Shown: positions 7,903 through 16,471 of the stretch, one piece after another
How positions within the stretch are numbered: the first letter of the stretch is position 1
Layout: every line of letters starts with the position of its first letter
Assembly (NCBI GenBank): GCA_045660265.1
Contig: JAZRDM010000036.1
Location: 1-20,017, forward strand
Source of the DNA: Scatosoma sp045660265
GTDB taxonomy: Bacteria; Bacillota; Clostridia; Christensenellales; Borkfalkiaceae
Direction: 5' to 3'
Length of the DNA: 20,017 nucleotides
Program-made: the position numbers and the translations under genes
Notes under the pieces: model-generated
The model's input: the letters and a program-made list of their open reading frames with translations, nothing else
Database searches by the model: none
Told to the model about the DNA's origin: nothing

Positions 7903-9944
7903 AAAAGAAAATCAGTTCAATAGTCCTTGCGGGAATCCTGTCCTTATCGACGCTCGTATCGTGTTCTAAGCCCACGCAAAACGAAGTTTCGCTTGAATGG
8001 CTTAATTACATCGAGAGCGATGTGGGGTACGTTTACGATTACTATTCATACGTCACACCGTCGGTTATAGACCAAAACGGTGAGGAATATGAGGTTTCCG
8101 TATCCGTAAAGGATTCGGCTGACAAGCCCGTAGATAATATGGGAAGTATGTTTTTGATTTCTTCGGAAAGCGAATATACGATTACCTTTACGGCATATGA
8201 CGGAACAAAGACTCATACGAAGGAAACGAAAGTGCAAGGCGTTGAAAAAGCGGTTTATACGCTTTTGGATCCTAATTTGATTTATGAAGTGGGAGAAACG
8301 GTAAATCTTGACGGTAAAGTTCAAGCAACGAAAGAAGGCGAGATTTCTTATAACGTTTCAAAAGACGGCAACGCCGTTGCTTTGACGAACAACACGTTCG
8401 TTCCTACGGAAAGCGGTCTTTATACCGTAACAGCCAAGCTTTCTCAACAGCCGAACTATGATTTTTCGCTGTTGATAGTCGAGGCGGGGAAATATTCTTC
8501 CCCCAACGGGTTGATTACCGATAGAGCAGACGCAAGCGCATTTTCTATTGAAACGAAAAACATAGACGAAGATGAAACGTTGCCGTTGACAGGGCTTTCG
8601 ACGCTTGGCTATTCAGAAACGGAGAAATTTGCAGGGGTGGGTAACGGATCTGTGAAAGTCAGCGTTAATTATCCCGAGGGTAGCGCAAAATTTGAAACGA
8701 ACATTTCATATAAACCGGAATTCCCTAAATCGTATTATGAAAGCTTAAAAAATATGGGCTATCGAAACGTTGCGATAAGATTGAAAATCGTAGAAGGCGT
8801 GGATACGATAGATTATTATGGGGTATATTTCGGTACGAAGCTCGAACACGTTATAATCAACGAAATCGGACAAGAAAAAATGAAGGCAACGGACGTTGCG
8901 CTTTGGTCGGGCCCGGGCTGGGAGTTTGGAAAATACGGTTGGACGGAAATATTGATTCCGATGGACTATTTCTTGGAATCCTACGCAGAGCAAATGAATC
9001 TGTTTTCTTTCCGTTGCTCGAAAGGCAGATGGGGTTCCGTAGAAATTTATATCGATAACGTATATGCCGTAAAACCCATTGGGGGAGAATCCTCTTTTGC
9101 ACAAGTTGAGCTTGGTGCTTCTTTAAACCTTTCGGATATTGCGTTAACGGATAGCAAAGATATCGACAAAAAAATTGTTACCGCAACCTTTAACGGCGCG
9201 AATTTCAAGGCGCAAGAAGAAAACATATTTTCTAACGAAGGCGTTTATAAATTTATCGTCCGCGCACAAAATCGCTACGGTTTAGTGAAGATAGAACGCG
9301 CCACCTTTGACGTGAATGAGGTCGTGGCTAAATTGAATTCCACGATGGGTGTGAGCGCGTCGATAGCCAAATGCAACGGACTTCCCGACGGAAACGCAAC
9401 GGAATTTGCTTTCGATACGAATATGCCTTATAAGGGCAACTCGGGTACGGTAAAATTCACGATGAAAACACGCAATATGTATTCGGATATCTTCGTGGAC
9501 CCCGTGCACGATAAAGCATATTACGAGGGCTTGAAAGCGGATGGCTATCAATACGTTACCGTTCGATTATATACGAATGAAGATTCGTTGTTCATTACGG
9601 AGGGTAAGAGCTGGATAACGCATTATAACACCTTTAAGGATCTTGCGCCCGAAAGCATGAAAGCGTATTACATAGAAGACGGAACGCTTACGCCTTTCTA
9701 CTATTTGGGTAATTGGGGTATAGGAACAGGCTGGTTTGAAATTTCTATACCCATAGATGTATTCCTTGATAATTTCGATGAAAACTCAACGGCGATATTG
9801 CGAGTTTGGAATATGTACTACGACGAGCAATCGTTCTGGATTGAGGGCGTATATGCCACGAAAGACGGAAAAGTGAACGGTCATTATAAAGAGTTTTGCA
9901 TTGATGACTACGACGCTATTGGTTCGGACAAACAATGGGAATAA
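7899..9944 (+). CDS. Modular surface lipoprotein: Ig-like domains plus two copies of a ~165-residue module
   Basis: A 681-residue lipoprotein with lipobox LVSC (Cys22). AAGGGGGG lies seven bases before the ATG, which overlaps the upstream stop. The layout appears to be two Ig-like domains (about 30-115 and 118-196), a repeat module (about 232-392), a third Ig-like domain (about 398-473) and a second repeat module (about 484-657). The modules share SYYESLKNMGY or AYYEGLKADGY, then a GWTEILIPMD or GWFEISIPID strand, and end in IDNVYAVK or IEGVYATK. Two further copies occur in the secreted protein at 10144-12051. No enzyme motif is seen, so glycan binding or scaffolding at the surface is the best guess. 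The C-terminal 20 residues are acidic and carry no anchor. Confidence 0.7.
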   Translation: MKKKISSIVLAGILSLSTLVSCSKPTQNEVSLEWLNYIESDVGYVYDYYSYVTPSVIDQNGEEYEVSVSVKDSADKPVDNMGSMFLISSESEYTITFTAYDGTKTHTKETKVQGVEKAVYTLLDPNLIYEVGETVNLDGKVQATKEGEISYNVSKDGNAVALTNNTFVPTESGLYTVTAKLSQQPNYDFSLLIVEAGKYSSPNGLITDRADASAFSIETKNIDEDETLPLTGLSTLGYSETEKFAGVGNGSVKVSVNYPEGSAKFETNISYKPEFPKSYYESLKNMGYRNVAIRLKIVEGVDTIDYYGVYFGTKLEHVIINEIGQEKMKATDVALWSGPGWEFGKYGWTEILIPMDYFLESYAEQMNLFSFRCSKGRWGSVEIYIDNVYAVKPIGGESSFAQVELGASLNLSDIALTDSKDIDKKIVTATFNGANFKAQEENIFSNEGVYKFIVRAQNRYGLVKIERATFDVNEVVAKLNSTMGVSASIAKCNGLPDGNATEFAFDTNMPYKGNSGTVKFTMKTRNMYSDIFVDPVHDKAYYEGLKADGYQYVTVRLYTNEDSLFITEGKSWITHYNTFKDLAPESMKAYYIEDGTLTPFYYLGNWGIGTGWFEISIPIDVFLDNFDENSTAILRVWNMYYDEQSFWIEGVYATKDGKVNGHYKEFCIDDYDAIGSDKQWE

Positions 9945-9957
9945 ACAACGGCTATAA

Positions 9958-9969
9958 GGGCGAACGCCC
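9958..9969 (+). other. Short GC hairpin after the modular lipoprotein gene
   Basis: GGGCG at 9958-9962 and CGCCC at 9965-9969 form a tight hairpin, followed by an A-rich run and then seven T bases at 9982-9988, just before the RBS of the 41-residue peptide gene. The stem is short and the T run is displaced by about 12 bases, so this is at most a weak terminator or an mRNA processing or stability element between the lipoprotein genes and the peptide gene. Confidence 0.35.
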
Positions 9970-10001
9970 GAAAAAATAAAATTTTTTTGGAGGAATCAAA
10001 G

Positions 10002-10127
10002 ATGGTAAAAAAGATGTATGAATCACCGCATTGTCGAGTGATTGAGTGGCAACGAACAAACGACGTGATTTGTTCAAGTATTGAGCAATTTGACGTTGTT
10101 GGGCAAGACGTACTTTGGTCTGAATAA
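10002..10127 (+). CDS. 41-residue peptide of the YxSP...DVI type
   Basis: A short gene with a strong GGAGG (9989-9993) eight bases before its ATG, lying 16 bases upstream of the large secreted protein gene. The product begins MVKKMYESPHCRVIEW, contains DVICSS in the middle and ends in an acidic QDVLWSE. From memory this resembles an abundant but uncharacterised class of roughly 40-residue peptides in Clostridia, with a K-rich start, Y-x-x-P, a beta-like hydrophobic stretch, DVI followed by Ser or Thr, and an acidic Trp-containing tail. Such peptides often sit beside surface protein genes. It has no signal peptide and two Cys (11 and 24). A regulatory peptide or a modified-peptide precursor are both possible; neither is shown. 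The clean ribosome binding site argues that it is translated. Confidence 0.65.
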   Translation: MVKKMYESPHCRVIEWQRTNDVICSSIEQFDVVGQDVLWSE

Positions 10128-10143
10128 TAAGGAGGATGAAAAA

Positions 10144-12051
10144 ATGAGAACGAAAACAAGAAACGTTTTTATATTGGTATTGGTTGCTGCATTATGTGGC
10201 ATTATGGCAATTTTTAGTTGGAAAACGCCTACAAATACGGTAAGTGCCGAAACGTCAACGAATGTTTTTGAAATGCAAGAAGGTGCAAGTATCCGTACTG
10301 CCGATAACGCAGGCTTGCGTTTCCGTGTAAAAATGAGCGAAGACGTGAAAGATAAAGTGGTTGATGGAACAGCGGAACTCGGTTTTGTAATTTCCCTTAC
10401 GAAGTATTTCGATCAAGTTACGGACGGTAAGTATATCGACGTCGATCCGAAAATCGAAGTATCTTCGCTTGTCATTCCTGCGGATAAGATTTATTTAGGT
10501 AGAGATGAAGACGCAGGTTATTGGTGGGCAAATGGCGTTGTAGGGAATATGCACGAAGCAAACCTTGTAAAAGATTATAGTGGTGTGGCTTATTTGAAAA
10601 CGACAACGACGGTAGAAGGTGAAACGGTTGAAAACTATCAATATGCAACTTCGCCGCAAAGCAGAAGCGTACAACTTGTAGCAAGCCGCGCATATTTCGG
10701 AGAAACTACGAGCGTTTGGGAAAAAATAAAGGCGGTATACCCCAAGATGGGTACGGAAGAAATGCCTATTTTGATTGGCGGAGATCAATGGAATACTTAT
10801 GCGAATTTGGTTGCGAAAGTAAACGGTGGGGCTTCCCAAGAAGGCGTTTATTTTGAGCTTACCGAAGATATTATGGCGGATGAGAAGCTTGGCGCAGATT
10901 TCAAAGGCAACTTCGTTGAAAACGGTTTTACCGTAACGACTAACGAAGATATTTACGACAACGTTAAAACAGATGATTTTGCAATCGAACTTAGCACCGT
11001 TAATAGCAATATTTATGGTCAGGGTAGCATTTCTTCGATAGCCTACAACGAATCTCTTGACGCGGTAGAGGCAGTATTTGGAATTACCACAAACTATCAA
11101 TCTTTTGACGTTGCAGTAAAACCTACTAAAACGCAGGAATATTATGAAACTTTAAAAACGAATGGTTATAAGTATTTAACGTTGAAAGTTCAAGTACCTA
11201 CTAATTGTGATTGGATGTTCGTTTCGGATTCAAGCGTAGGAAATTATACAGAGTTTGAAGGTAGTGGCTCGAATTGGACAAAATCGAATATTTTGCTTGC
11301 AGACGGTGCAGAAAATTCCAAGGGTTACTATCTTGGCAACTGGGGATTGAAAACAGGTTGGCACGAGATATCTATTTCTATTGATAGATTGCTCAATAAT
11401 TACGGCGAAAGCGTTAATGCGTTTAGACTTTGGATTACCAGAACCAATCAAAATGTGGTTTATCTTGGCGGTGTATATGCAACACAAAATGGTCTTGCGG
11501 GATATGATGCTGCAGACATGTATTTGACTATGGGGTCTATCACTGCGACGACCTTTAATAGCACGACGGGGACGATTGCGGCGGATAGCACCGATTCAAC
11601 GACGGGTGTGAGAAATGTAACTTTTGATGGATATTATTTTCCTTATGATATTGAGCTTTCGGCGGCGCAAAGTGCAACGGCTTTGAAAGCGCTCGGCTAT
11701 AATTACGTCACAATCAAAGTTAGAAAAATGACGAAAAATACAAACGTATGGATTACCTCAACCGCTTATACTCATTACAATAGAATTGATCCAGCAAATG
11801 CGAATTATGAAGCAGCAAACTGTGGAGGTGTAGCACTTCAAGACGGTGAAGCGAAAGAAAAACGTCACGAGCTTGGGACTTATGGGGCTGCTGAAGATTG
11901 GCACGAAATTGCTTTACCTATTGATACCGTATATAATTCGAATATGAAAATTCGTATATGGCTTGGGTGGTGTGCTACGAAACAAGTAACGCTTGAAATC
12001 GAAGGAGTGTACTTCACCAAAGGCGGTACGCTTGCAAGCAATCAAACATAA
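10144..12051 (+). CDS. Large secreted multidomain protein with two copies of the ~165-residue module
   Basis: A 635-residue secreted protein. AAGGAGG at 10129-10135 fixes the start at 10144; an upstream in-frame TTG lacks a good site. Residues 1-35 form a type I signal peptide with probable cleavage after TVSA. Residues 43-190 contain GASIRTADNAGLRFRVKM, a domain start I associate with clostridial surface proteins of unknown function. Around 210-245 a phrase IGGDQWNTYANLVAKVNGG...FELTEDI resembles the entry into beta-helix or GLUG-like surface repeats, but only a short piece is present. Two modules follow (about 290-450 and 464-628), with YYETLKTNGYKYLTLKV, YYLGNWGLKTGWHEISISID and LGGVYATQNG in the first. 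No sortase motif, transmembrane tail or SLH domain is visible, so it is probably released or held non-covalently. A role in glycan binding is inferred. Confidence 0.7.
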   Translation: MRTKTRNVFILVLVAALCGIMAIFSWKTPTNTVSAETSTNVFEMQEGASIRTADNAGLRFRVKMSEDVKDKVVDGTAELGFVISLTKYFDQVTDGKYIDVDPKIEVSSLVIPADKIYLGRDEDAGYWWANGVVGNMHEANLVKDYSGVAYLKTTTTVEGETVENYQYATSPQSRSVQLVASRAYFGETTSVWEKIKAVYPKMGTEEMPILIGGDQWNTYANLVAKVNGGASQEGVYFELTEDIMADEKLGADFKGNFVENGFTVTTNEDIYDNVKTDDFAIELSTVNSNIYGQGSISSIAYNESLDAVEAVFGITTNYQSFDVAVKPTKTQEYYETLKTNGYKYLTLKVQVPTNCDWMFVSDSSVGNYTEFEGSGSNWTKSNILLADGAENSKGYYLGNWGLKTGWHEISISIDRLLNNYGESVNAFRLWITRTNQNVVYLGGVYATQNGLAGYDAADMYLTMGSITATTFNSTTGTIAADSTDSTTGVRNVTFDGYYFPYDIELSAAQSATALKALGYNYVTIKVRKMTKNTNVWITSTAYTHYNRIDPANANYEAANCGGVALQDGEAKEKRHELGTYGAAEDWHEIALPIDTVYNSNMKIRIWLGWCATKQVTLEIEGVYFTKGGTLASNQT

Positions 12052-12059
12052 ATAGGCTA

Positions 12060-12093
12060 AAAATACGGCGTGGACGCGTCCACGCCGTATTTT
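12060..12093 (+). terminator. 34-bp perfect palindrome, probable bidirectional intrinsic terminator
   Basis: The half-site AAAATACGGCGTGGACG (12060-12076) is followed immediately by its exact reverse complement (12077-12093). As RNA it gives a GC-rich stem of about 15 bp with a four-base loop, an A-rich 5' side and a TATTTT 3' side. It sits nine bases after the stop of the secreted protein gene and 27 bases before the metallophosphoesterase start. It probably separates the surface block from the catabolic block, though no clear promoter follows it, so partial read-through is likely. Confidence 0.8.
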
Positions 12094-12120
12094 GAAATTA
12101 AAAGATAAAAGGAAAGTTAT

Positions 12121-13095
12121 ATGAAAAATACCGTTAAATTTGCCGTTATGGCTGACCCTCATTTTGAAATAATTCCTAACGGGGATTGTATTTTGGAAGA
12201 ATTTTTACAGAAAGCGAGGGAAGAGAACGTAGATTTTATTATCCATTTAGGGGATTTCTGTTATCCGACGGATACGTTTGACTGTCGTTGTCCCGTTGAA
12301 AAAATGCCTGTCAACGTAAAAAACGCTTATAACAAATCTTGTCCGAAAGAAATCTTGGCGCTTCTTGAAAAGTACAATGCGTTTGAAAAGCCTGCGTATC
12401 ATGTCTTTGGAAATCACGAATTCGACTTCGCATCAGTTGAGCAAATTATAGATGCTTATAATACGCCTTCTAATTATTATTCGTTCCACAAAAACGGTTG
12501 GCATTTTATCGTATTGGACGGAAATTATATCAAAAATGACGAGGGTAAATTTGAACATTACGACCATAGTCATTATTTTTGGAAGGATTTACCTTGGTTG
12601 CCGACGGACGAATTGGATTGGCTGAAAAAAGAATTGGAAAATACGAATGAGCCTGTCGTAATGTTTTCTCATCAACCGTTGTTTAATAGAGAAACGGGCG
12701 GAATAAAGAATTATGCAGAGTTTGCTCAAATCGTTAAAGAGGCAAAAAAGCGTGGTAAGGACGTTCGGGTTTGTGTGAACGGACATATGCACGTTGACGA
12801 GCTGACGGAATTAGACGACGTATTGTATTACGGCGTTAACAGCGCGTCGAATATGTGGGTGGACGAGGAATATCAGGCGTTGAGATTTTCTGCTGAAATA
12901 GAAGAAAAATATCCAAACGTAAGATATACGATACCTTACGATAGAGCGCTTTTTTCAATCGTTACGCTGGACGAGGAAGGTATTTCGGTGAAAGGAGTAG
13001 AAGGGGATTACGTGCAGCCAGGGCCGAAAGAGCTTGGATACACGAAACAAATTTCTGCGAGTTCTTCGTCTTGGGATAGGAAATGGAAAAAATAA
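12121..13095 (+). CDS. Calcineurin-like metallophosphoesterase
   Basis: A 324-residue cytoplasmic metallophosphoesterase. The dimetal-site motifs appear in the usual order: ADPHF (Asp12, His14), HLGDFCYP (Gly44-Asp45), FGNHEFD (Asn98-His99-Glu100), FSHQPL (His184) and NGHMHVDE (Gly221-His224). Family members hydrolyse phosphomonoesters or phosphodiesters with Mn, Fe or Zn. The start has AAGGAAAG just upstream. It is the first gene after the palindrome and lies 40 bases before the GH35 gene. A phosphodiesterase next to glycan enzymes could act on phosphorylated sugar, but the sequence gives no substrate. All metal ligands seem intact, so the enzyme class is secure. Confidence 0.85.
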   Translation: MKNTVKFAVMADPHFEIIPNGDCILEEFLQKAREENVDFIIHLGDFCYPTDTFDCRCPVEKMPVNVKNAYNKSCPKEILALLEKYNAFEKPAYHVFGNHEFDFASVEQIIDAYNTPSNYYSFHKNGWHFIVLDGNYIKNDEGKFEHYDHSHYFWKDLPWLPTDELDWLKKELENTNEPVVMFSHQPLFNRETGGIKNYAEFAQIVKEAKKRGKDVRVCVNGHMHVDELTELDDVLYYGVNSASNMWVDEEYQALRFSAEIEEKYPNVRYTIPYDRALFSIVTLDEEGISVKGVEGDYVQPGPKELGYTKQISASSSSWDRKWKK

Positions 13096-13135
13096 CAATA
13101 AAGAGATTGCATTAAAAATCAAGGAGAAAAAAGGA

Positions 13136-14902
13136 ATGTCGATGTTCACAGCAAACGGAAAGCAGTTTTTATTAAACGGAGAGCCTTTTCAGATTATATC
13201 CGGGGCAATGCATTATTTTCGCGTGCCGTCGTGTTATTGGGAGGATCGACTGTTAAAGCTGAAAGAATGTGGCTTTAATACCGTAGAAACGTATATTGCT
13301 TGGAACGTTCACGAGGAAAACGAAGGCGTTTTTGATTTTTCGGGCGAGAAGGATTTTGGGAAATTCTTGGATATAGCGAACAGGCTTGGGTTAAAAGCCA
13401 TTGTTCGTCCAGGTCCGTATATATGCGCGGAGTGGGAGATGGGTGGTTTTCCCGCGTGGCTCTTGCGTTATCCCGATATTCGTTTGCGTTGTGATAATCA
13501 ACGGTATTTAGAGAAGCTTGAAAAATACATTGAAGCCGTTGCTAGGGTTATTCGTCCGCGTTTGATTGAAAACGGCGGAAATATTTTGATGTTGCAAATT
13601 GAAAACGAGTACGGCTCTTTTGGAAACGATAAAGTATATTTGCGAAAACTAAAAGACATTTACTTAAAAAACAACTTGAATGCTTTGTTTTTTACTGCGG
13701 ACGGTGCGTCTCCGTTCTTTTTAGAGGCTGGGAGAATAGAGGATTGTTTGCCAACGTTTACTTTTGGCTCGAAAACGCAAGAGAGAATGACAACGTTGAA
13801 AACTATAATCGGTGATAAGCCTGCAATATGCTCGGAATTTTGGGACGGTTGGTTTGACCATTGGTACGAGGAGCACCACGTGCGTGGCGTAGAAAGTATT
13901 TGCGAAGAATTCGAGCCGTTTTTGAAGAACGGCGACAATGTTAATTTTTATATGTTCCACGGCGGAACAAATTTTGGTTTTATGAACGGCGCAAACTTTT
14001 TCGTGAAAGACGGTGGGCGGTTTTGCGATGGAGAATATCAGCCTGTCGTAACGAGTTACGATTATAACGCCTTGCTGAATGAGGCAGGGGATAGAACGCC
14101 TGCGTATTATGCCGTTCGGGAGCTTATTAGTAAATATACGGGCGTTTGCCACGACTTAACGGCAAAAGAGAGCGAAAAACGAGCCTATGGAAAGGTTGTT
14201 TTTCAAAAGCAAGCCGATTTATTTGATAATCTGGATAATATCGGGGCTAAATTTTATTCTACCGTACCGCTTTCGATGGAAGCGTGTGGGCAAAACTACG
14301 GATATATTCTTTATAATACCACGTTGCCCAAAAATACGGATAGCGAATTTAGGATCGTTGAATTGGCGGATAGAGCAAACGTATTTATTGATAAAGCTCC
14401 GTTTGCCGTGTTTGAACGCTCACGTCCGCACGAATTGATTAAAGCAAAGACGGGAGATAAAGAAAGCCGATTGAGCCTGCTTGTCGAGAATATGGGGCGA
14501 ATCAATTACGGTTCTTACGTAATGGACAAAAAAGGCATTGACGGCGTAAAGCTTTGGGAAATACAGCTTTTTCATTGGGAAATGGTAAGCCTGCCTATGA
14601 ATAATCTTGAAAGGCTTTCTTACGAGGAAAAACAAACTGTTTCAGGATTGCCGACATTTTATAAAGGTGCCTTTTTCGTTGATGAAATTGCGGATACTTT
14701 TATAAAGCCCGAAGGATTTTCAAAAGGATTTGTTGTTATTAACGGGTTTAACGTAGGTAGATATTACAATGAAGCTGGTCCGCAAAAAACGTTATACGTG
14801 CCGAAAAGTTGCTTAAAAATCGGTGAAAATGAAATTATCGTTTTTGATAGCGACGGCGCGAAATCTCTTACGGTGGAGTTTGTATCCGTTCCAAAACTTT
14901 AA
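13136..14902 (+). CDS. Glycoside hydrolase family 35 beta-galactosidase, cytoplasmic
   Basis: A 588-residue GH35 enzyme, full length for bacterial members. The N-terminal TIM barrel contains SGAMHYFRVP (22-31), RPGPYICAEWEMGGFPAWLL (91-110) and LQIENEYGSFGND, with Glu158 the expected acid/base, and ICSEFWDGWFDHW, with Glu234 the expected nucleophile by alignment with human GLB1. The C-terminal third has the usual beta-sandwich phrases such as VFIDKAPFAVFER, ending in FVVINGFNVGRYYN. AAGGAG at 13121-13126 selects this ATG over an in-frame extension starting at 13034. There is no signal peptide, so it should act on imported oligosaccharides, removing terminal beta-galactosyl or possibly alpha-L-arabinopyranosyl residues. 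The last 135 bases have a diverged second copy at 18714-18848. Confidence 0.92.
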   Translation: MSMFTANGKQFLLNGEPFQIISGAMHYFRVPSCYWEDRLLKLKECGFNTVETYIAWNVHEENEGVFDFSGEKDFGKFLDIANRLGLKAIVRPGPYICAEWEMGGFPAWLLRYPDIRLRCDNQRYLEKLEKYIEAVARVIRPRLIENGGNILMLQIENEYGSFGNDKVYLRKLKDIYLKNNLNALFFTADGASPFFLEAGRIEDCLPTFTFGSKTQERMTTLKTIIGDKPAICSEFWDGWFDHWYEEHHVRGVESICEEFEPFLKNGDNVNFYMFHGGTNFGFMNGANFFVKDGGRFCDGEYQPVVTSYDYNALLNEAGDRTPAYYAVRELISKYTGVCHDLTAKESEKRAYGKVVFQKQADLFDNLDNIGAKFYSTVPLSMEACGQNYGYILYNTTLPKNTDSEFRIVELADRANVFIDKAPFAVFERSRPHELIKAKTGDKESRLSLLVENMGRINYGSYVMDKKGIDGVKLWEIQLFHWEMVSLPMNNLERLSYEEKQTVSGLPTFYKGAFFVDEIADTFIKPEGFSKGFVVINGFNVGRYYNEAGPQKTLYVPKSCLKIGENEIIVFDSDGAKSLTVEFVSVPKL

Positions 14903-14938
14903 GCGAGCTAATAATATCATATAGAAGGACATTAAACA

Positions 14939-16471
14939 ATGAGTTTAACATTAGGCATAGAACTTGGTTCAACAAGAATAAAATCCGTTCTTATCGACGA
15001 AAAGGCAAAAGTAATTGCGCAGGGTTCGTTTGAATGGGAAAATCAACTCGTGGACGGGCTGTGGTCATATTCTCTTTTAGAAGTTAAGAGAGGTTTACAG
15101 GCAAGTTATGCGGATTTAATAAAGAATCATGGGAAACCATTAGAAAAGATAGACGCAATTGGCGTATCCGCTATGATGCATGGATATTTGGCTTTTGATA
15201 AAAATAACAACTTGCTTGTGCCTTTTAGAACGTGGCGGAATACGAATACCGAAGATGCTGCGAAAGAGCTTTCGTCGGTATTGGGGTTTAATATGCCGCA
15301 ACGTTGGTCGGCAGCGCATTACTATCAAGCTGTTATAAATGGAGAGTCTCACGTAAAAGATGTGGCATATTTGACAACGCTTGCGGGATACGTGCATTGG
15401 TTGTTAACTGACGAAAAAGTGCTAGGGATAGGCGATGCTTCCGGTATGTTCCCCATTCAAGATGGGACGTATAATCAAGATATGCTTGTTAAATATAATG
15501 AGCTACTTAAAAAACATGGCGTTCAGCAAAAGTTGGAAAACCTGTTGCCGGAAATTTTATCGGCAGGCGAAGAAGCAGGGTGTTTGACAGAAAACGGTGC
15601 TCTTTTCTTGGACCCGACAGGAGTTTTGGAAGCTGGTATACCATTATGTCCGCCCGAAGGTGACGCAGGAACGGGAATGGTTGCAACTAACGCAGTTAGG
15701 GAAAAGACGGGCAACGTTTCGGCGGGAACGTCGGCGTTTGTTATGCTCGTGTTGGAAAAGTCTCTTAAAAAAGTGTATCCCGAAATTGATGTGGTCACAA
15801 CCCCTACAGGTAAGCCCGTAGCTATGGTGCATGTAAATAATTGTACTTCGGAAATCAATGCTTGGGTAGACATATTTGCCGAAGTGATAAGACTTTCGGG
15901 CGGAGTAATTTCAAAGGGTGAACTCTTTGATAAACTTTTTAACGTATCAAAGGAAAGCGACAAAGAAACAGGTAAGCTTTTTGCGTGCAATTTTTTGTCT
16001 GGTGAACCCATTGTGGATTTGAAAGAGGGAAGACCGCTCTTTTTAAGAATGCCTGATGGTGAAATGAACTTGGCGAATTTTATGCAGGCGCAAATTTATT
16101 CGGCACTTGCTTCGTTGAGTCTCGGTATGGAAATTTTGAAAGGCGAGCGTATAGAAATAGATAGTATTTGTGGGCATGGCGGCTTTTTCAAGACTGACTT
16201 TATTGGGCAAAATGCTATGAGCGCAGCGTTGGATGCACCCGTGACTGTAATGAAAACTGCGGGTGAGGGCGGTGCGTACGGAATAGCCGTACTTGCATTG
16301 TATAGCGTATTTAAGAAGGGAACGTTAGAAGACTTTCTTGATAGACTTTTTGCTCATAATGAAAAGAATACTGTTTGCGCAAGCGTAGAAGAAAAAGAAA
16401 AGTTTGCTGACTTTATGCAGCGTTACAAAAAAGGGCTTGCGGTTGAAAAAGCTGCGGAGGAAAAATTGTAA
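14939..16471 (+). CDS. FGGY-family sugar kinase, probable L-ribulokinase
   Basis: A 510-residue FGGY kinase. The N-terminal phosphate loop is LGIELGSTRIKS, the expected catalytic Asp242 lies in PPEGDAGTGMV, and NVSAGTSAFVM and GEGGAYGIAVLALY are nucleotide-site motifs in the C-terminal lobe. Its place directly before araD and araA points to phosphorylation of L-ribulose to L-ribulose 5-phosphate. It is shorter than E. coli AraB (566 residues) and does not look like that classical type; it resembles the alternative Firmicutes kinases that replace AraB, so I leave out the symbol. Xylulokinase is the main alternative. GAAGGAC precedes the start. The last base of its TAA is the first base of the araD ATG, and the araD ribosome site lies inside this gene. 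Confidence 0.85.
   Translation: MSLTLGIELGSTRIKSVLIDEKAKVIAQGSFEWENQLVDGLWSYSLLEVKRGLQASYADLIKNHGKPLEKIDAIGVSAMMHGYLAFDKNNNLLVPFRTWRNTNTEDAAKELSSVLGFNMPQRWSAAHYYQAVINGESHVKDVAYLTTLAGYVHWLLTDEKVLGIGDASGMFPIQDGTYNQDMLVKYNELLKKHGVQQKLENLLPEILSAGEEAGCLTENGALFLDPTGVLEAGIPLCPPEGDAGTGMVATNAVREKTGNVSAGTSAFVMLVLEKSLKKVYPEIDVVTTPTGKPVAMVHVNNCTSEINAWVDIFAEVIRLSGGVISKGELFDKLFNVSKESDKETGKLFACNFLSGEPIVDLKEGRPLFLRMPDGEMNLANFMQAQIYSALASLSLGMEILKGERIEIDSICGHGGFFKTDFIGQNAMSAALDAPVTVMKTAGEGGAYGIAVLALYSVFKKGTLEDFLDRLFAHNEKNTVCASVEEKEKFADFMQRYKKGLAVEKAAEEKL

Noticed and set aside
10495..11100. 201-residue open frame on the - strand inside the secreted protein gene
   Set aside because: Antisense shadow with no ribosome site; the + strand frame has a signal peptide, an RBS and repeated modules.
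13034..13135. In-frame N-terminal extension of the GH35 gene
   Set aside because: It overlaps the metallophosphoesterase gene, is Lys/Asn-rich and not GH35-like, while AAGGAG at 13121-13126 supports ATG 13136.
15523..16011. 162-residue - strand frame inside the FGGY kinase gene
   Set aside because: It covers conserved kinase motifs on the other strand, has no RBS and no recognisable domain.
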